The notes under the pieces are model-generated. The model saw only the letters and a program-made list of their open reading frames with translations, was not told the DNA's origin and ran no database searches. The translations under genes and the position numbers were made by a program. DNA of 64,000 bases from Rhodosorus marinus (Eukaryota > Rhodophyta > Stylonematophyceae > Stylonematales > Stylonemataceae), in NCBI GenBank assembly GCA_029953675.1, contig JAMWBK010000006.1:2356001-2420000 (forward strand), in the 5' to 3' direction. Positions 23,977 to 37,295 of this stretch are shown one piece after another. Within the stretch, counting starts at the first letter, position 1; every line of letters starts with the position of its first letter.

Positions 23977-26900
23977 ATGATGAGGAGAAGTGTTTTCCGG
24001 GTTTTGCTGCAAGCCGGCCGTGCCTCCGCGAAGGAGGGATTGTATGGGAACGGTGCTGCTGCCACTGGAGGTTTGGTCATTCGGCAGTATTACCTCCATC
24101 AACTAGTATCGGCTCCCGGGTTGCGAGCGATCACGACCATGGATCGTGCCCCACGGTCGAAAAGGGTCGCCTCAAAACCTGTCCCAAGTAGAGCCCTCTC
24201 GACGGGCTCTGCGCAGACATCTGATGAAAAGGAGAAGAGAATCGCCTTCGTGCAGGTTGGTACAAGTTTTCTTGATGAGGGTGGCCGTCGACGTTCGCTG
24301 AGTTCACATCGCTTCACTCGAAACAATTCTTTGTCAACAGGCGTTCAGATCACCACGAAACTTTCTCGGATATTTGAACCAGAGCAGAAAGGGCGCTGTG
24401 GAATTCGTCTCGCATTTCTGGACTGGGTGCAAATTGCTTGCCGTAAGTGATCCTGCCCTTTTATCATCCCTTATCGGGAACAACTACTCCAACCCGCAGG
24501 AACTTGCAGGGACTTTATCGCGTTGCTCGCTCATTTCCTCCTAATTTAAACTGTACAGGCGGATGTCAGAGTTGCATTTCGAATAATGAAGAAGATCTCC
24601 ACGGGGAAGTCTGTCTCCCGTCGTGAGCGAAATCTGCTGGTATCAACGGGAGCAGATTTGGCGAGGATGCTGCCGTTTTCGTTCTTCGTTGTGGTTCCAC
24701 TGATGGAGTTTGCACTACCTTTTGCGATTGTGGTAAGAAACAAAACTTTGTCGGAGGAAAACTGCCGGATCGCATGGACCGGTTAAAGGAATCCTCCACG
24801 GAAAATTCTCAGTCCAAAACGGGAAAGCGGAGAGTGTTTCCTTACTTGACGATTTTCTTGGCCCTTTCTTGGCCCAGTTGTTTCCGAATATGCTACCCTC
24901 GCAATTTCAAGACGGGCTGAAGAAGGAGGAGGATGCGAAGAAGCAACTTAAGGTGAGACTGCACAAAAGCATTCGAAGACTTGGAATGGTTGAAAGCTCG
25001 GTGCTGACGCTCCCTCTGCGCACTTGCCTGTTCAGGTAAGGTTGGAGGTTGCAAAATACTTCCAGGACGTGGTCTCGCAAAGAGCAAAGACTGTTCGTGA
25101 CTCGAACGCCGCAGAGGTATGTTTGCTTTATCCTTTTGTGTTTCGTTGAACTGGACTCGTCCTTGCGTGTATCAGCTCTGCCTTGCTATGCAGTCACCTG
25201 CTTTGTTCCTAACCACTTGGAGGCTTTGCGGCGCTTCAGGAAGTGAGGAAAGAAGCAGAAGAGCTCTCAGGGTTTCTGGATGATATTCGCAACGGAAACG
25301 AGGTCGACGAAAAACGGGTTTTCCAGTTTGCAAGATTTTTTAATGATGAGCTGACCCTTGACGGAGCCGTCAGGTCAGTTTCGCGTGCCCGGGCTGAAAT
25401 GGCGTCGCAATCGAATATAGCACTGACTTTCCACTTCAACCGAAACTTCTTTAGACCCCAGCTTGTCGCAATGTGCAGGTACCTTGGTCTTCGAACTTAT
25501 GGAGCGGATCCAATTCTTCGTTACAGAATCCGCTCGAAGCTCACATCCATCACCAACGACGATATTTTGATAATGTGGGAAGGGGGGGTCGATTCTTTGC
25601 AAGACGATGAAGTGCTCAAGGCTTGTCAAGACAGAGGGATAAGAACGATCGGGGTCTCCAAGAGAAAGCTGAGGCGTCAGCTAGGCGACTGGCTAGAGAT
25701 GTCACAGAAGCGAGAAGGTGACTAGTTTTCCAAGGATGGAACGCAAGACCAATACTTTAATAGATGAGGGAGTTGCTTATCCTGGCCTCGCTTCTTATTC
25801 AGTACCCCCAACTTTGATGATTTTGTCGAGAGGGTTCTTCTACACTGACGTCCCTGAGCATGCTCTCAAGGAGACTCTGTCGAGTTTGCCGGTTGATGTC
25901 CTGACAGATTTGAAGATTGCTACGGATAAGGATCTCACCAGCGCAGAGCGTTTGGAAGAGGTAAGCATCATTTGCTCCTCGCGGAGGATCCTTATAAGCT
26001 TGCTGATGGAGGGTTTTGTTTACCACCGCTGTGTGCATCTTTAGCTTAAACGTCAAGAGCGACTTATTGCCGCGGAAGAAGCACAGCATGGCGAACCCAA
26101 GGACCGCAAAGAGAAACCGGAAGCAGTTTTGGAGGCGGAACCTAAGCCCGATGTGGCGGCGGAGGCCGTGGACCCGATCGATTTGGAGGTTCGAATGGAT
26201 AACTTGAAGGGAGCCGTTGAGGAAGGGCAGAAAGCAATCGACGAAAAAATCGTTCCCGAGGTAAGGAAACTGACTACGAAGGAGGAACCCGGCTTTGATT
26301 TTCACACGATGCCGAGCTGATTGAGGGCTTATTGCATCGAATTAGATGGTACGGACGAGCAGCGCAAGGACCGCGGAAAGCGAAACCGACGATCGTAGGG
26401 CATTGTTGGGCATAGCTGATGTCCTTGAAACTCTTGAATCCGACGACCCAGTTGCAAGTGAACGCCTGGATCTCGAGGTATGTTAGCCACCCTCCGCCAC
26501 TTATTATTGATTCGTAGGCGGGCCTTGGGTGTTCTAATTACGGTTTCCGTTTTATTCTCTTCCATGCTGTGTGGTGTAGCATCTTAAAGCCGAGCTGCTA
26601 AATCTCGAGGCAAGGATTACCGACGACGGAGAGAAGGGCGATTCTCAGGTACGTTCGTATACACAGCATTGCGTTGAGAAACCTTGGATAGATGCCGAGA
26701 ATTTTTCTTTCTCGTTGCGAATTTGCTTAGGTCCGGAGGTTGAAGGCCACTATAAGCAAGCTTGAGAGAGAGTTTGAGAAGACGCAGAACAAGGTTGGCT
26801 TAAAGATGAAGCTCTTGGATACGGACAAGGACGGAGTTATTCACATCGACGAAGTTCTCCAAGCAGCGACTTTGATCGCTGGAGCGAACAACGAGGATGT

Positions 26901-27107
26901 AATCAAACAGGTACGAATGCTACACATCGTCGTTTTCCTGCGTTGCGTTACTTGTCTTAGATCGCTGCTATTGGATTTGCTCACGGTGATCTTTCACTGC
27001 AGGTTTTGGAGCGGCTCGATGAGAACAACGACGGCGTCTTCAGGAAGGAGGATATAAAACGTTTGCGTCGTGAAATCAAGCAAGAGCTGGGGGATTCTAT
27101 GAACTGA
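23977..27107 (+). CDS. LETM1: LETM1 mitochondrial inner-membrane cation/H+ exchange protein
   Basis: Inner-membrane protein needed for K+/H+ (or Ca2+/H+) homeostasis and ribosome docking in mitochondria. Thirteen exons: 23977-24255, 24341-24442, 24559-24732, 24878-24952, 25036-25116, 25240-25373, 25455-25717, 25803-25960, 26045-26260, 26346-26477, 26580-26648, 26731-26910 and 27003-27107; 655 residues, phases consistent. The Arg/Ser-rich N-terminus is a presequence. One membrane span lies at residues 164-185, followed directly by LFPNMLPSQF, a LETM1 hallmark. The ribosome-binding-like domain has FNDELTLDGAVRPQLVAMC and GVDSLQDDEVLKAC. C-terminal coiled coils end in two EF-hands, DTDKDGVIHIDE near 591 and DENNDGVFRKED near 627, both with plausible Ca2+ ligands. 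Intron 1 has a GTTGGT donor and intron 6 a GTCAGT donor. Confidence 0.95.
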
Positions 27108-27740
27108 TAGAATCCAATTAGATCAGGACACATTTGCGACTATTGAAGCGACTGCTAGTAGGCTTCCGCGCGGTCGTCGACTCAACACGGGAGAGGAGTG
27201 TACATGTAGTTCGGACAATTCGGAAGCAGACCTTCCCCCGGAAAACATAGGCTGCTTTTCACCATCGGACCTCGCCCTTATGTAGCCTCACTCTACGCGA
27301 ATAATTTTGTTTCTACCTTTTGCCCTTCAGGCTCCGGCCGCCCGTGGAACGGATTCAAGAGTCGGGCTTGATCCCAAACCTTGACTCTTTGCTTATTTTT
27401 TGGATTGCAGTTTTTGTTCTGACCGCGGAAATATAAACTATTCTTTGTTGAACTGCGGCATAGCTGCGGTGTGACTGTGTATTCTAAGGCACTGGCTCGC
27501 ACGATTGGCTTTTATTATGTTCACAGCGAACTGAATTTGCGGTCTTGTCCGCCGCTCATCCAGCCAGCAACTGAATAGATATGGCCAGAGAAAAGGTCAA
27601 GAAGCGACTCACATCCGTCCAGTAGTCCACACCTCAAGACATGAATCCCGCTTGCAGGCTGTCCCCGGAAAGTCCTCCTAGGACAGCAGATAAATAGAAT
27701 TTACACATATGCTTTCATATTCCTGACAGAATGAACTTCG
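27108..27740. other. 3' spacer between convergent LETM1 and MINPP genes
   Basis: Holds the 3' ends of two convergent genes. Only short open frames are present. I see no repeat or RNA gene. Confidence 0.6.
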
Positions 27741-29515
27741 CTAAGCCTCCGCTTCCTGGGGTTCAGAAAGAAAATGAGAAAGCGTCAGCAGGCAGCAAAT
27801 AGAAGTGGACAATTTGGTTGCTCCCAGCGACTCACTATTTCTTCTTTGCGAACAGCATAGTCCTTTGGAAGATTATAGGTCCCGTGGCACCTGCTCTCCC
27901 ACTGATCAATTGTCGTCGTATGCTTGAGAATGGACTCAAGCTCCTCGAGTGTGCAGAAGTCCTTGTTTCCGCACTTGTCAATCATTTTTACATATCTGAT
28001 GTGAACAAACGGAGAAGCTGTTTAGGAGCTTGTTATTCGATGTAAATTACGCCAAATGATGGGGCTCACCGTTCGTTTAAACGAAACATTACATAGGTAT
28101 GCCCGTTGCTGGTTCTGTACAGCTCTATGGCCAGATTGGCACCCATGGGACAGATCGTTCCTGTTGAACAAAGCTCGTCCTGACCCTCGACTCGTTCGGT
28201 TTTACCCAGCCCCAGCAGCAAAATAAGAGGCATAAGCGTCTCGGCATGAGCTACGCGGATGTCTGTCTCAGTACATTGCCCTTGCGAAGCTTGAGAAAGA
28301 CACGCTTTCATCGATTCAATAATATCTATGAGCAGGGGAGCAGCTACCCAGGGAAACCGCACAGCTGCAGACTTGAAGGACTCTTGATCTTCAACGAATC
28401 TCTCCACCTTCAGGGCATCCTTTTCTCCAATCAAATCGCAGAAATGGCTGTTCCTTACATCCCGCGCGACATCATACATGCATGAGTGCAGAAAAACTCT
28501 GGCCATGGACGGCTCAAGGCGATTTCTCAACGAAAGCGCCTTAGCGACACGCTTTGCTAATTCCCTGTATGGGGACAAATCCTTTTCTCTCGCGATCATC
28601 AACGTCGCACGGTACTCATTATATGGAGCACATTCAAAAAACCGTAACGTGCTATCCCTCGGGTCGCGTGGATGTATAAAAACTGACTCCGCGAGCTCGG
28701 CTCCTTGAGAACCTCCTCCATACCAGTTGGAAGCAAATGACCTAGCGGACTCGACGGCTCTCTCCTTGAATGTGGACTCCACTCGTGCAGAATGTAGCCC
28801 CCCGTTCACACCGTAGAGATTCCAGAATCTTGCTCCAAGATCCTTCATTTGCCTTTGGATATGAACACAGAAGCCAGGTTTTCGACAGATTCAGCGCAGT
28901 TTAGTGCCTTTAGGGAAGCTCAGAAGCTCAGACTGTAGGGAGAAATGCGGCTGACCTTGCACCTCTTTCAGTAAGAGCTCCAGCCAGCTCCATCGTGTAC
29001 GGGTTGGAGAGATGGAAGAGCCACGCAGGCGAGTGGGATGTTCCCGTGCGGATGAGCGCCTTATGCAGCTCCGCAATTTTATGTACGTTCTTCTTCGTCG
29101 GGAACCTGCATCCATGCCGCGCGAGTATATAGACGTACAGCAACGTACCGTCGGGATCTAGCGGTGCTACCTCATCCGGGGGAGAGTATATGGACTTGGT
29201 ACCAAAGTGGTCTTCCAACTTGAAGGGTCCGCATGCGCTTGACCGTCGGCTCTCAATATTCGGTTCTACGTAACGCTGCGGACTTAATGATCGAAGTAGG
29301 GCTATGAATGAGACCAATCCCAACGCGGATACAATGGTCACAAAATGCGTGGCAGTGAGCGAGGACTTCCTGGCACGGGCCCCAGAAGCTTCCCCGCGCA
29401 CGGGCGCCCTTCTCCGAGGTCCTGTACCCTTCTTCCAGAAACTCGACATTCTCTGCCTCACCCGGTAGTCCTTCTCACCACCCCATGTATCCCATACAAA
29501 CCAATCCGATTCCAT
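27741..29515 (-). CDS. Multiple inositol polyphosphate phosphatase (MINPP1-like), membrane-anchored
   Basis: Histidine-acid phosphatase that removes phosphates from InsP6, InsP5 and related compounds, usually in the ER lumen or secreted. Exons: 29515-28956, 28852-28070, 27995-27836 and 27755-27741; 505 residues. The N-terminus is a basic cytosolic segment followed by one hydrophobic span at residues 55-76, so it is a type II membrane protein rather than the cleaved-signal form of animals. The catalytic motif RHGCRFP starts at 133 and the proton-donor HAE at 389-391, as in the MINPP branch. The C-terminal segment KCGNKDFCTLEELESIL matches the conserved disulfide region. The last exon encodes only EAEA and stop; if its intron is not removed the protein ends 16 residues later instead. 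Intron 1 has a GTCAGC donor. Confidence 0.92.
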
Positions 29516-31531
29516 GTCCCTTTCGCTTAGTCAAGAACGTTCCCTAGTAGAGGACCTCTAGCTCTCCGTCATCAAACAACAATCTTGGATTGAAAGCGTT
29601 TTCACTTATTCGAAATACCAGCTTCATTACTACTTTGAAACTGCACGCAGATCGATTTGCCCACGAAGACCTCAGTAATTCTTTGCTCGGTGTGAATCGG
29701 TTGTCCCATCCTCCCCCAAAAAACTTTCTCACTTGGTGCCTTGTCCAAGTTCACAACCCCCACCCCCTTTTCCGAAATTATTTTGAAGATTCAGATCTGG
29801 CACGTTCACAGACCGGCAGACCGGGGGGAGGGGGGGTGAAGATTGGGGACTGAACTCCAATCCGCATTCCAACTCCAATTATAGACTCCCATCCGACTGG
29901 CTCCCCTCCGGACAAAAAATGAAGAAATGCCATGAACTTCACCGGATATATATTTTTGAAAAAAAGGCAAAATTGTCAGGTGTTGTTCATGACCTGCTAG
30001 CCAACGGTCTTAGTTGACGAGATGGCTTGCGTTTGGTTTGGTCGTATGACCAGTTGTAGTGTTTCTGATGGCCACAGTCTGCTGCTCTAGAGCCCTGCAG
30101 ATATTACTGGAACGATGCTTAAGGGCCTGTGTCTTCTTGTGTGAGGAACCCGGTTTTTGACTACCTGGTTTCGTGTTCGAGGGCACGGGTGCGATTAAAA
30201 GCTCCAGTTGAGGAAGTCGGTAACTTTGCCGGGGGTACTGGTATGTTGAGGGTCGGCTTCCGATGGAGCATGCAAGGCTGTTGCTGGGGACTCCAGTGGA
30301 TGCCCAAAAGTTTATTTTGCTGGGATTTGCCTTTGAAAGATCTCTCACTCAGGGGTTACTGGTCTACGCCCGGATTTATGCCTTTGTTCCTCGCGTTAAC
30401 CCATAAATCTTTCGGTTTGGAACAGTTTTGGGTGGGCAGCAGCGCATGTAGGCAAGAACAAATCACAAGTAGGCGCGAGAACCAATACGTTTTACCAAGA
30501 GAGTCTGGAAAACCTAGCAGGGCGCAGTACCATGGTTCACGAGCCAATAGACCTATGTGAGAACAGTCTAACTCAGGCTAGACCCAATAGGAAGCTGGAA
30601 AGCATTGCCTACGGCCTCTCATCTCTCTGTGACAATGCCCGCCCGGCATTTGTCGTTCATCCTACCCCACCGCGAGTCATCGTCAATCGCTGTGGGAACG
30701 CATAGGAAATCGTCAATGGCCTCAGAACCAACTGATTTCTTATGCGCTATTAAGAAGAACAATCATCTAGACGTTTGAAGGAAGTACTGAACCTTGCCTT
30801 CCTCGATCTTCGGCTGTAGCGCCACGGATGTGTCAATCTTTCAGATTGTATTGATTGTTCAGACGCAGTTTTTTTGAAAATCTGTAGGAAAGAACAGGCT
30901 CAGTTTTTTCCCGGAAATTGGAGAGCGACTGGAAGCGGCTGGAGGCATGCTTGAGAAATGGCCCTTGCTGGTTCAGTTGCTTGTCAAAGCTATCCCATGA
31001 CCCCGTAATAGTGCCCGGTATGAGGTGCTAGCTTATTTCTTCCTTAGGACATTCTGCTGAGGTGGAAAACTCCTCCTGTGGCTGTGCTTCGGCAGGGGGC
31101 AAAGCAGCTGACGATGTACGATGTACACACAGCTCATTTCTTTTATCCGCAGCGACACCTTTTTTGTTTCCTTGGCTGGACTTTGAAAACGGTCGAAAAG
31201 AGGCGGGAGGGCAGACTTTGGCAACTTCAGTTTATTTTTGTTTTAACAACTACTGCCCTTGAGGGTGAGCCAGGCCGAAAAATTCATTGGGGCTTCCTGT
31301 TTTGGTGGTCGGCAGCTCTGGGCTTAAGATCACGCTTTCTCGGTTTTTAGGGAAATTCACAATGGGGCTTGGTGGGAAGTGGATTTGACTGCCTTTGGGA
31401 GAGTGGGCGGTGTGGTCAATAGGATTATCTGGCCTGGAGTAGGGCTGTTAGCTCAAGAGGAAACTTCGGGGGTGAGCTTCTGTGAGCAACCTGAGGTGTG
31501 TCTAGGAGCACGTCGAGAGGAGGACTTGAGA
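29516..31531. other. Gene-free spacer between divergent MINPP and DUF1997 genes
   Basis: A 2-kb gap. It contains a G-rich tract at 29822-29850 (runs of six, seven and four G). Open frames near 30010-30560 on both strands overlap each other and have no recognisable content. T-rich stretches near 29950 and 30870 give no clear element. Confidence 0.5.
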
Positions 31532-32483
31532 ATGGGCTTGCTTTTTGTGGCAGGAGCGATCGTTCCACACAATGGCTCTCGCGGAGCTCGTGTCTGCGCG
31601 CACGGGGGCCGAGGTCAAACAGGAGGTTTCTTAGCGCGACGCCAAGTGGAGATGAGCCTGCGGTCTACCTTCGACAACTCTATAACAATAAGTGGCAAAG
31701 TTCCAGGTAGTCGTTCGCGTCTAACTGAGTTTATGGTCTCCAATCCTGAGGCCGTTATCACTGCCTGCTGGTCAGAAAATTTGATTCAGAAACTTGGAAA
31801 CGGGGTCTACAGAACCTCCCTGCCGCCGCTGCAGTTTCTCCACTTTAAGATTAATGCGTCTGTGGACGTGAGGTGAGCTTTAGCCTTCCTCTACATTTCA
31901 ATCCCAACGATTTCGTATTGTGGCCGAGTGGCGCTCACTATTCGCTTCTTTTCTCCAACAAAACAAAGGGCTCAATACGATGAGTCCATAGACGGAATTC
32001 GGCTGGTGTCCGTAAGGTCGCTTGTTGAAGTCCCTCGCTTAGGCTTGAACGAGCACACCTTTAACATGAAGCTGACCGGACATTTGAGTCCTATTGAGAA
32101 GGGACAGAGAACGGTACGTGCTGATCAGAACAATTTCATCGTGGGGGGACACGCAAGGGTTCAGGGCTGACGGGCGACTAGCATACTGGTGAATGCACTC
32201 GGTTGCTTAGAGCTGATTCTTTCGTTTCGCATTCTTGCCCGAGCAGCACTTTGACGGTTCGGCAGACTTGGAGATTTCGCTAGATCTCCCTCCGCTTTTG
32301 CGCTTGATGCCCAAATCTGCGATCAACGCCGCCGGAGCTCAATTGACCAACGGCGTGCTGAGGTCCATGCGACATAACTTGATCCAAAACTTCACAAGCG
32401 CGTACAGATCGTGGCTTCAAACACGCGAAAAAGGGGACTCACTGAACTCTAAGAAACCGCAAAGCTCAGACTTGAGCTTGTAG
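31532..32483 (+). CDS. DUF1997 family protein, probably plastid-targeted
   Basis: Member of an uncharacterised family shared by cyanobacteria and plastid-bearing eukaryotes; biochemical function is unknown. Three exons: 31532-31872, 31969-32113 and 32247-32483; phases 2 and 0 close, giving 240 residues. The first 40 residues are Arg/Gly-rich and could be a transit peptide. The domain runs from about residue 50 to 225, with LGNGVYRTSLPPLQFLHFKI, SVRSLVEVPRLG, FNMKLTGHLSPIEKG, ADLEISLDLPPLLRLMPKS and RHNLIQNFTSAYRSWLQ, in the order seen in cyanobacterial DUF1997 proteins. The start is the first ATG of the open frame; a later in-frame ATG at 31652 would remove the leader. Family assignment is from remembered pattern only. 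Confidence 0.82.
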
Positions 32484-33403
32484 CATTGTGTAATGGAATG
32501 GCGTGTACATGAAGGAATTTCCGAAGTAGGACGGCAAGCTCGGTAGCAATTTGATTACGTGGATACTCAATGGCTCAACTGCCAGCTCAAATAGAAGTGT
32601 AAATTAAGGAAACATCTCAATTAGCCTTTCTTGCCGGCCAGTATTAACATTTGCACCTGCTCAAAGGGTAGTACATTCTTTGGCAGCGTTCTCCAGGCCA
32701 GACTTGGTGAACGACACCGACCTTCGCGCTAGTTAAAGCAGTGTTTTGCAGCGTGTTGAAGCCCATGAATATTCGAGAAACCTGAAATGCAGATTGCCAC
32801 TAGATACGTTTTGGCACCATTATGAACTAATCCGAAAATCTCGTAGACGCTTCCACCAGCGGGTGTCGCAGCAATCAAAGCCGATAAAGCTCTTTGAGGA
32901 CGGGTGCACCAAGAAGCCGCTCAGTAGGAACTCTGTACATGAGCCTTGACAGCCTGTCGCTTACGATTTTTCACCTGCATAATTGCCAGGTGGTCGAATC
33001 AAACCTTGCCAACGTGCATGGGCGCTGACGTTGCAGATTTCGATCAGTCGTTGCCTGGGACTCCTCGATTAGATGTTTAGACTACCCTCCGATCGGAGGG
33101 TCACAAATCTTACGATCAACTGCTTAAGATCTGATTTTCCGTCCTCGCCGAAGCCCTAGCTTCAATAGATGAGTGTGGACTCCTAGTGGTCCATACTCAA
33201 GATTGTCACACGCCAAGCTACCCAGTGCATTGATGTAGTTTCTAACGGGGGCACGGAGAGTCCTGCGCCCGTGATAGTTCGGCATGAATAGAAGTTCCGA
33301 TCTCTTGCGCCTGTTTGAAAGATGATCGTTTCAGGCTGAGTGGACTGACAGCGATTGCACTGTCTGTACTTTCCACTTGGTACTGTTTGTGAGCGATTCA
33401 AGT
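32484..33403. other. Gene-free spacer between DUF1997 and RRP42
   Basis: Contains an exact 18-bp palindrome at 33084-33101. A short open frame at 32746-32949 has no recognisable content. Both neighbouring genes point right, so the RRP42 promoter should lie in the right half. Confidence 0.6.
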
Positions 33404-34504
33404 ATGCATATCTCGAGCACGGAAGTAGACTACATTGCTCTAGGTGCCTCCTCTGATTTTCGGGCGGACGGGAGGCACGCGTTCGAGTTTCGAGATGTTA
33501 TTGTAGAATCTCATCTAGTGCCGTCAGTATCAGGTATGATTGAATTGAGCGGCATGTTCTTCTTCTCAGCTGCTCGTAGACGATGGAGTTCGGCAATATA
33601 CACTGAAGACTGAATGCGATCGCGTCCTTGATGCACTTGAAAGGGTCCTCTAGAGCGCAGGTTGGAGGAACGGACGTGTTGGTATATGTTAAGGCAGAGC
33701 TTGGTCCAGCTCAGGGCAAGAACGGCACTGAAGGTGTGATTACATTTACCGCGCACTACTCCAGCGTAACGGGCTTGGACAATGAAGTGCGCACTTCCAA
33801 TATGCTCAATGCAGAGCTCGAAGAGTCGTTGAACCGCTTGTTCTCGGAAAAACAAGCTGCGAACCTGGAGAGACTTTGCTTGCTGGAGGGACGGGTTGCG
33901 TGGACCCTTCTCGTTGACGTGACAGTTCTGAAAGCTGATGGCAACGTCCTTGACGTTGCCTCGTTTGCAGTCCGAAATGCTCTGCTTAGTACACTTGTTC
34001 CACATGTGGAAGTGATTAGGTAAGTTTGAGGGATGTGGTCACGCAGAATACTCCGCCACAGCCAAAATCATTATCTGTATAATTGAATTCGTTGCCTCTT
34101 TCGCGGAAATTACGTTGGCAATACCACGCCAACTTGAAACCAAATTTCTGAATCTCAGAGGCGAAGAGGGCGAAGCGGATGAAATTGAGGTTGACGACGA
34201 ACCTGCATCAAGAAGGCTTCTACTCGAAGGAGACCCCCCGGTGTTTATCAGTGTGTGTTTGCTGGGGTCGAAGTGGATGCTGGATGCCTCTCAGGACGAG
34301 GAGGCAAGCATGACGTCAAAGTTGAGCGTGGGCGTGAACTCAAGCGGAAAAGTCTGTGGGATCGTGAAGGCAGGAGAGGGTGCCCTTGAGTGGGATGGAC
34401 TAGGAGATACGCTGAAAACAGCGGCGAATATGGGTGTCAAGATCATTGAGGGTTTGCGAAAGGTACAAGCCTCACGGGCAGAGACAGTTGGATTTTTCGC
34501 GTGA
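33404..34504 (+). CDS. RRP42: Exosome core subunit RRP42 (EXOSC7-like)
   Basis: Second RNase PH-fold subunit of the RNA exosome ring in this window. Three exons: 33404-33533, 33644-34019 and 34159-34504; phases 1 and 2 close, giving 283 residues (human EXOSC7 291). The N-terminus has FRADGRHAFEFRDV, the usual RxDGR start of RNase PH subunits. Then come AQVGGTDVLVYVKAELG, LCLLEGRVAWTLLVDVTVL and DVASFAVRNALLSTLVPHV. The protein ends AETVGFFA, like the VGFLG end of EXOSC7, which separates RRP42 from RRP43 and RRP45. No catalytic phosphate-binding set is expected, because the eukaryotic ring is inactive. The stop is only 108 nt from that of the convergent cupin gene. Confidence 0.92.
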
Positions 34505-34612
34505 GGAGTATGCCTCTGACTAGTACTGGTTGTCCTTCATTTGAGCGAACGAACGAACTCCACACCGGCCGACCTGACGATAATATTGATTTTAGGCCGG
34601 TGCTGAAGCTTT

Positions 34613-35081
34613 TCAGAAAAACAGATAGTGCTTGTTTACAGCCTTCTTCACGTCCCACATGCATTTCATTCCCGCCGGAAATGTGACCATATCCCCTGCC
34701 CCGAACGATACCGGTTCCCCGCCCTCAGGAGTAACTGTCACATTGCCATCTATCAGCAGGCATCGCTCGTTTTCCTGTTTGCAGAGAAGGGAATAGTTTA
34801 GAAAATCTCTTGGAATTTGTTCGGATCCTCTGCACTGACAGAGTCCCAGGTTGTATCTGTGCAGTATTGCTGCGTACACTGTACTCCCATGGAAACGTGC
34901 CCGTTTCAGAAGACCAGACCGGCCAGGACCGACATCCAAATTTGTTGATCGTCGCCTCATCTGCTCCCCGAACCACCTCGATTTGCTTGGCCATGAACAC
35001 GCGAGAACGCTGAACCTTTGAGATTGAATTTGAAACGCCCTTCCTCCCTGTTCCCAAACTAACAGACGCGAACCCGAGCAT
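34613..35081 (-). CDS. Small cupin (DUF861/Cupin_3) protein
   Basis: Single cupin-barrel protein of 121 residues from two exons, 35081-34878 and 34774-34613, joined in phase 0 by a 103-nt intron (donor GTACGC, acceptor gcaaacag). The cupin core starts at SWPVWSSETGTFPWEYS and continues ENERCLLIDGNVTVTP, GGEPVSFGAGDMVTFPAG and CMWDVKKAVNKHYLF. This is the DUF861 pattern, related to ureidoglycine aminohydrolase C-termini and to many plastid or bacterial small cupins of unknown role. The first 30 residues are basic and Ser-rich and could target an organelle; a second in-frame Met (MAKQIEVV) is an alternative start. A substrate cannot be assigned. Confidence 0.85.
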
Positions 35082-35630
35082 CCTTTCTAGCCTAGTCTTT
35101 ATGCTTCCGACGCTGCCTAAACACACTGCACACACACTTGCTATTGCTCTCTAGCTCGCTGCTTGAACCCGGCATCGGATCACGTACCCGGGCCAAGAGC
35201 GTTGACCAGCTGCGCCATAGAAACCAGACAGTCTGGGCTTGCCGGTCTTTTTTGGACACCTACGCAAATGGTCGCTTTCGTATAGTTTTAGTTGGGGGGG
35301 TGGACGGCGGGCCGCGTTTTTTTTTCTATTTGCAGCGTTTTGCTCATTTCTTTTAGGTCTCGTGGACAGAATCCAGCTGGGCCGATCAGCCCGAGACAGT
35401 CGCATAAACCGTGGAATCGTTTGCCCGTGCTCCTCAAAAGTCCAGATGAATCCGTGACGACCGCTTGAATTCTGTCCATCGCTGCCGAGCAACTCCGAGA
35501 TTTTGTTATCGGGCGAGTAACAAGTTAGCTTCAGTTCGCTTTTAAGGGGGTCAGAACGAAGAAGATCTGGGGCCGTCGACGAGAGAGGGAGTCCAGGCGG
35601 GGGAAAGCGTTTGCTGCTGCTAGAGGCAGA
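35082..35630. other. Spacer between divergent cupin and KRR1, with tRNA-like fragment
   Basis: Upstream region of two divergent genes. On the minus strand 35217-35161 it carries an A-box-like and a partly matching B-box-like sequence at roughly tRNA spacing (see findings). A short T-run lies near 35320. Confidence 0.5.
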
Positions 35631-37295
<1,665 letters not shown>

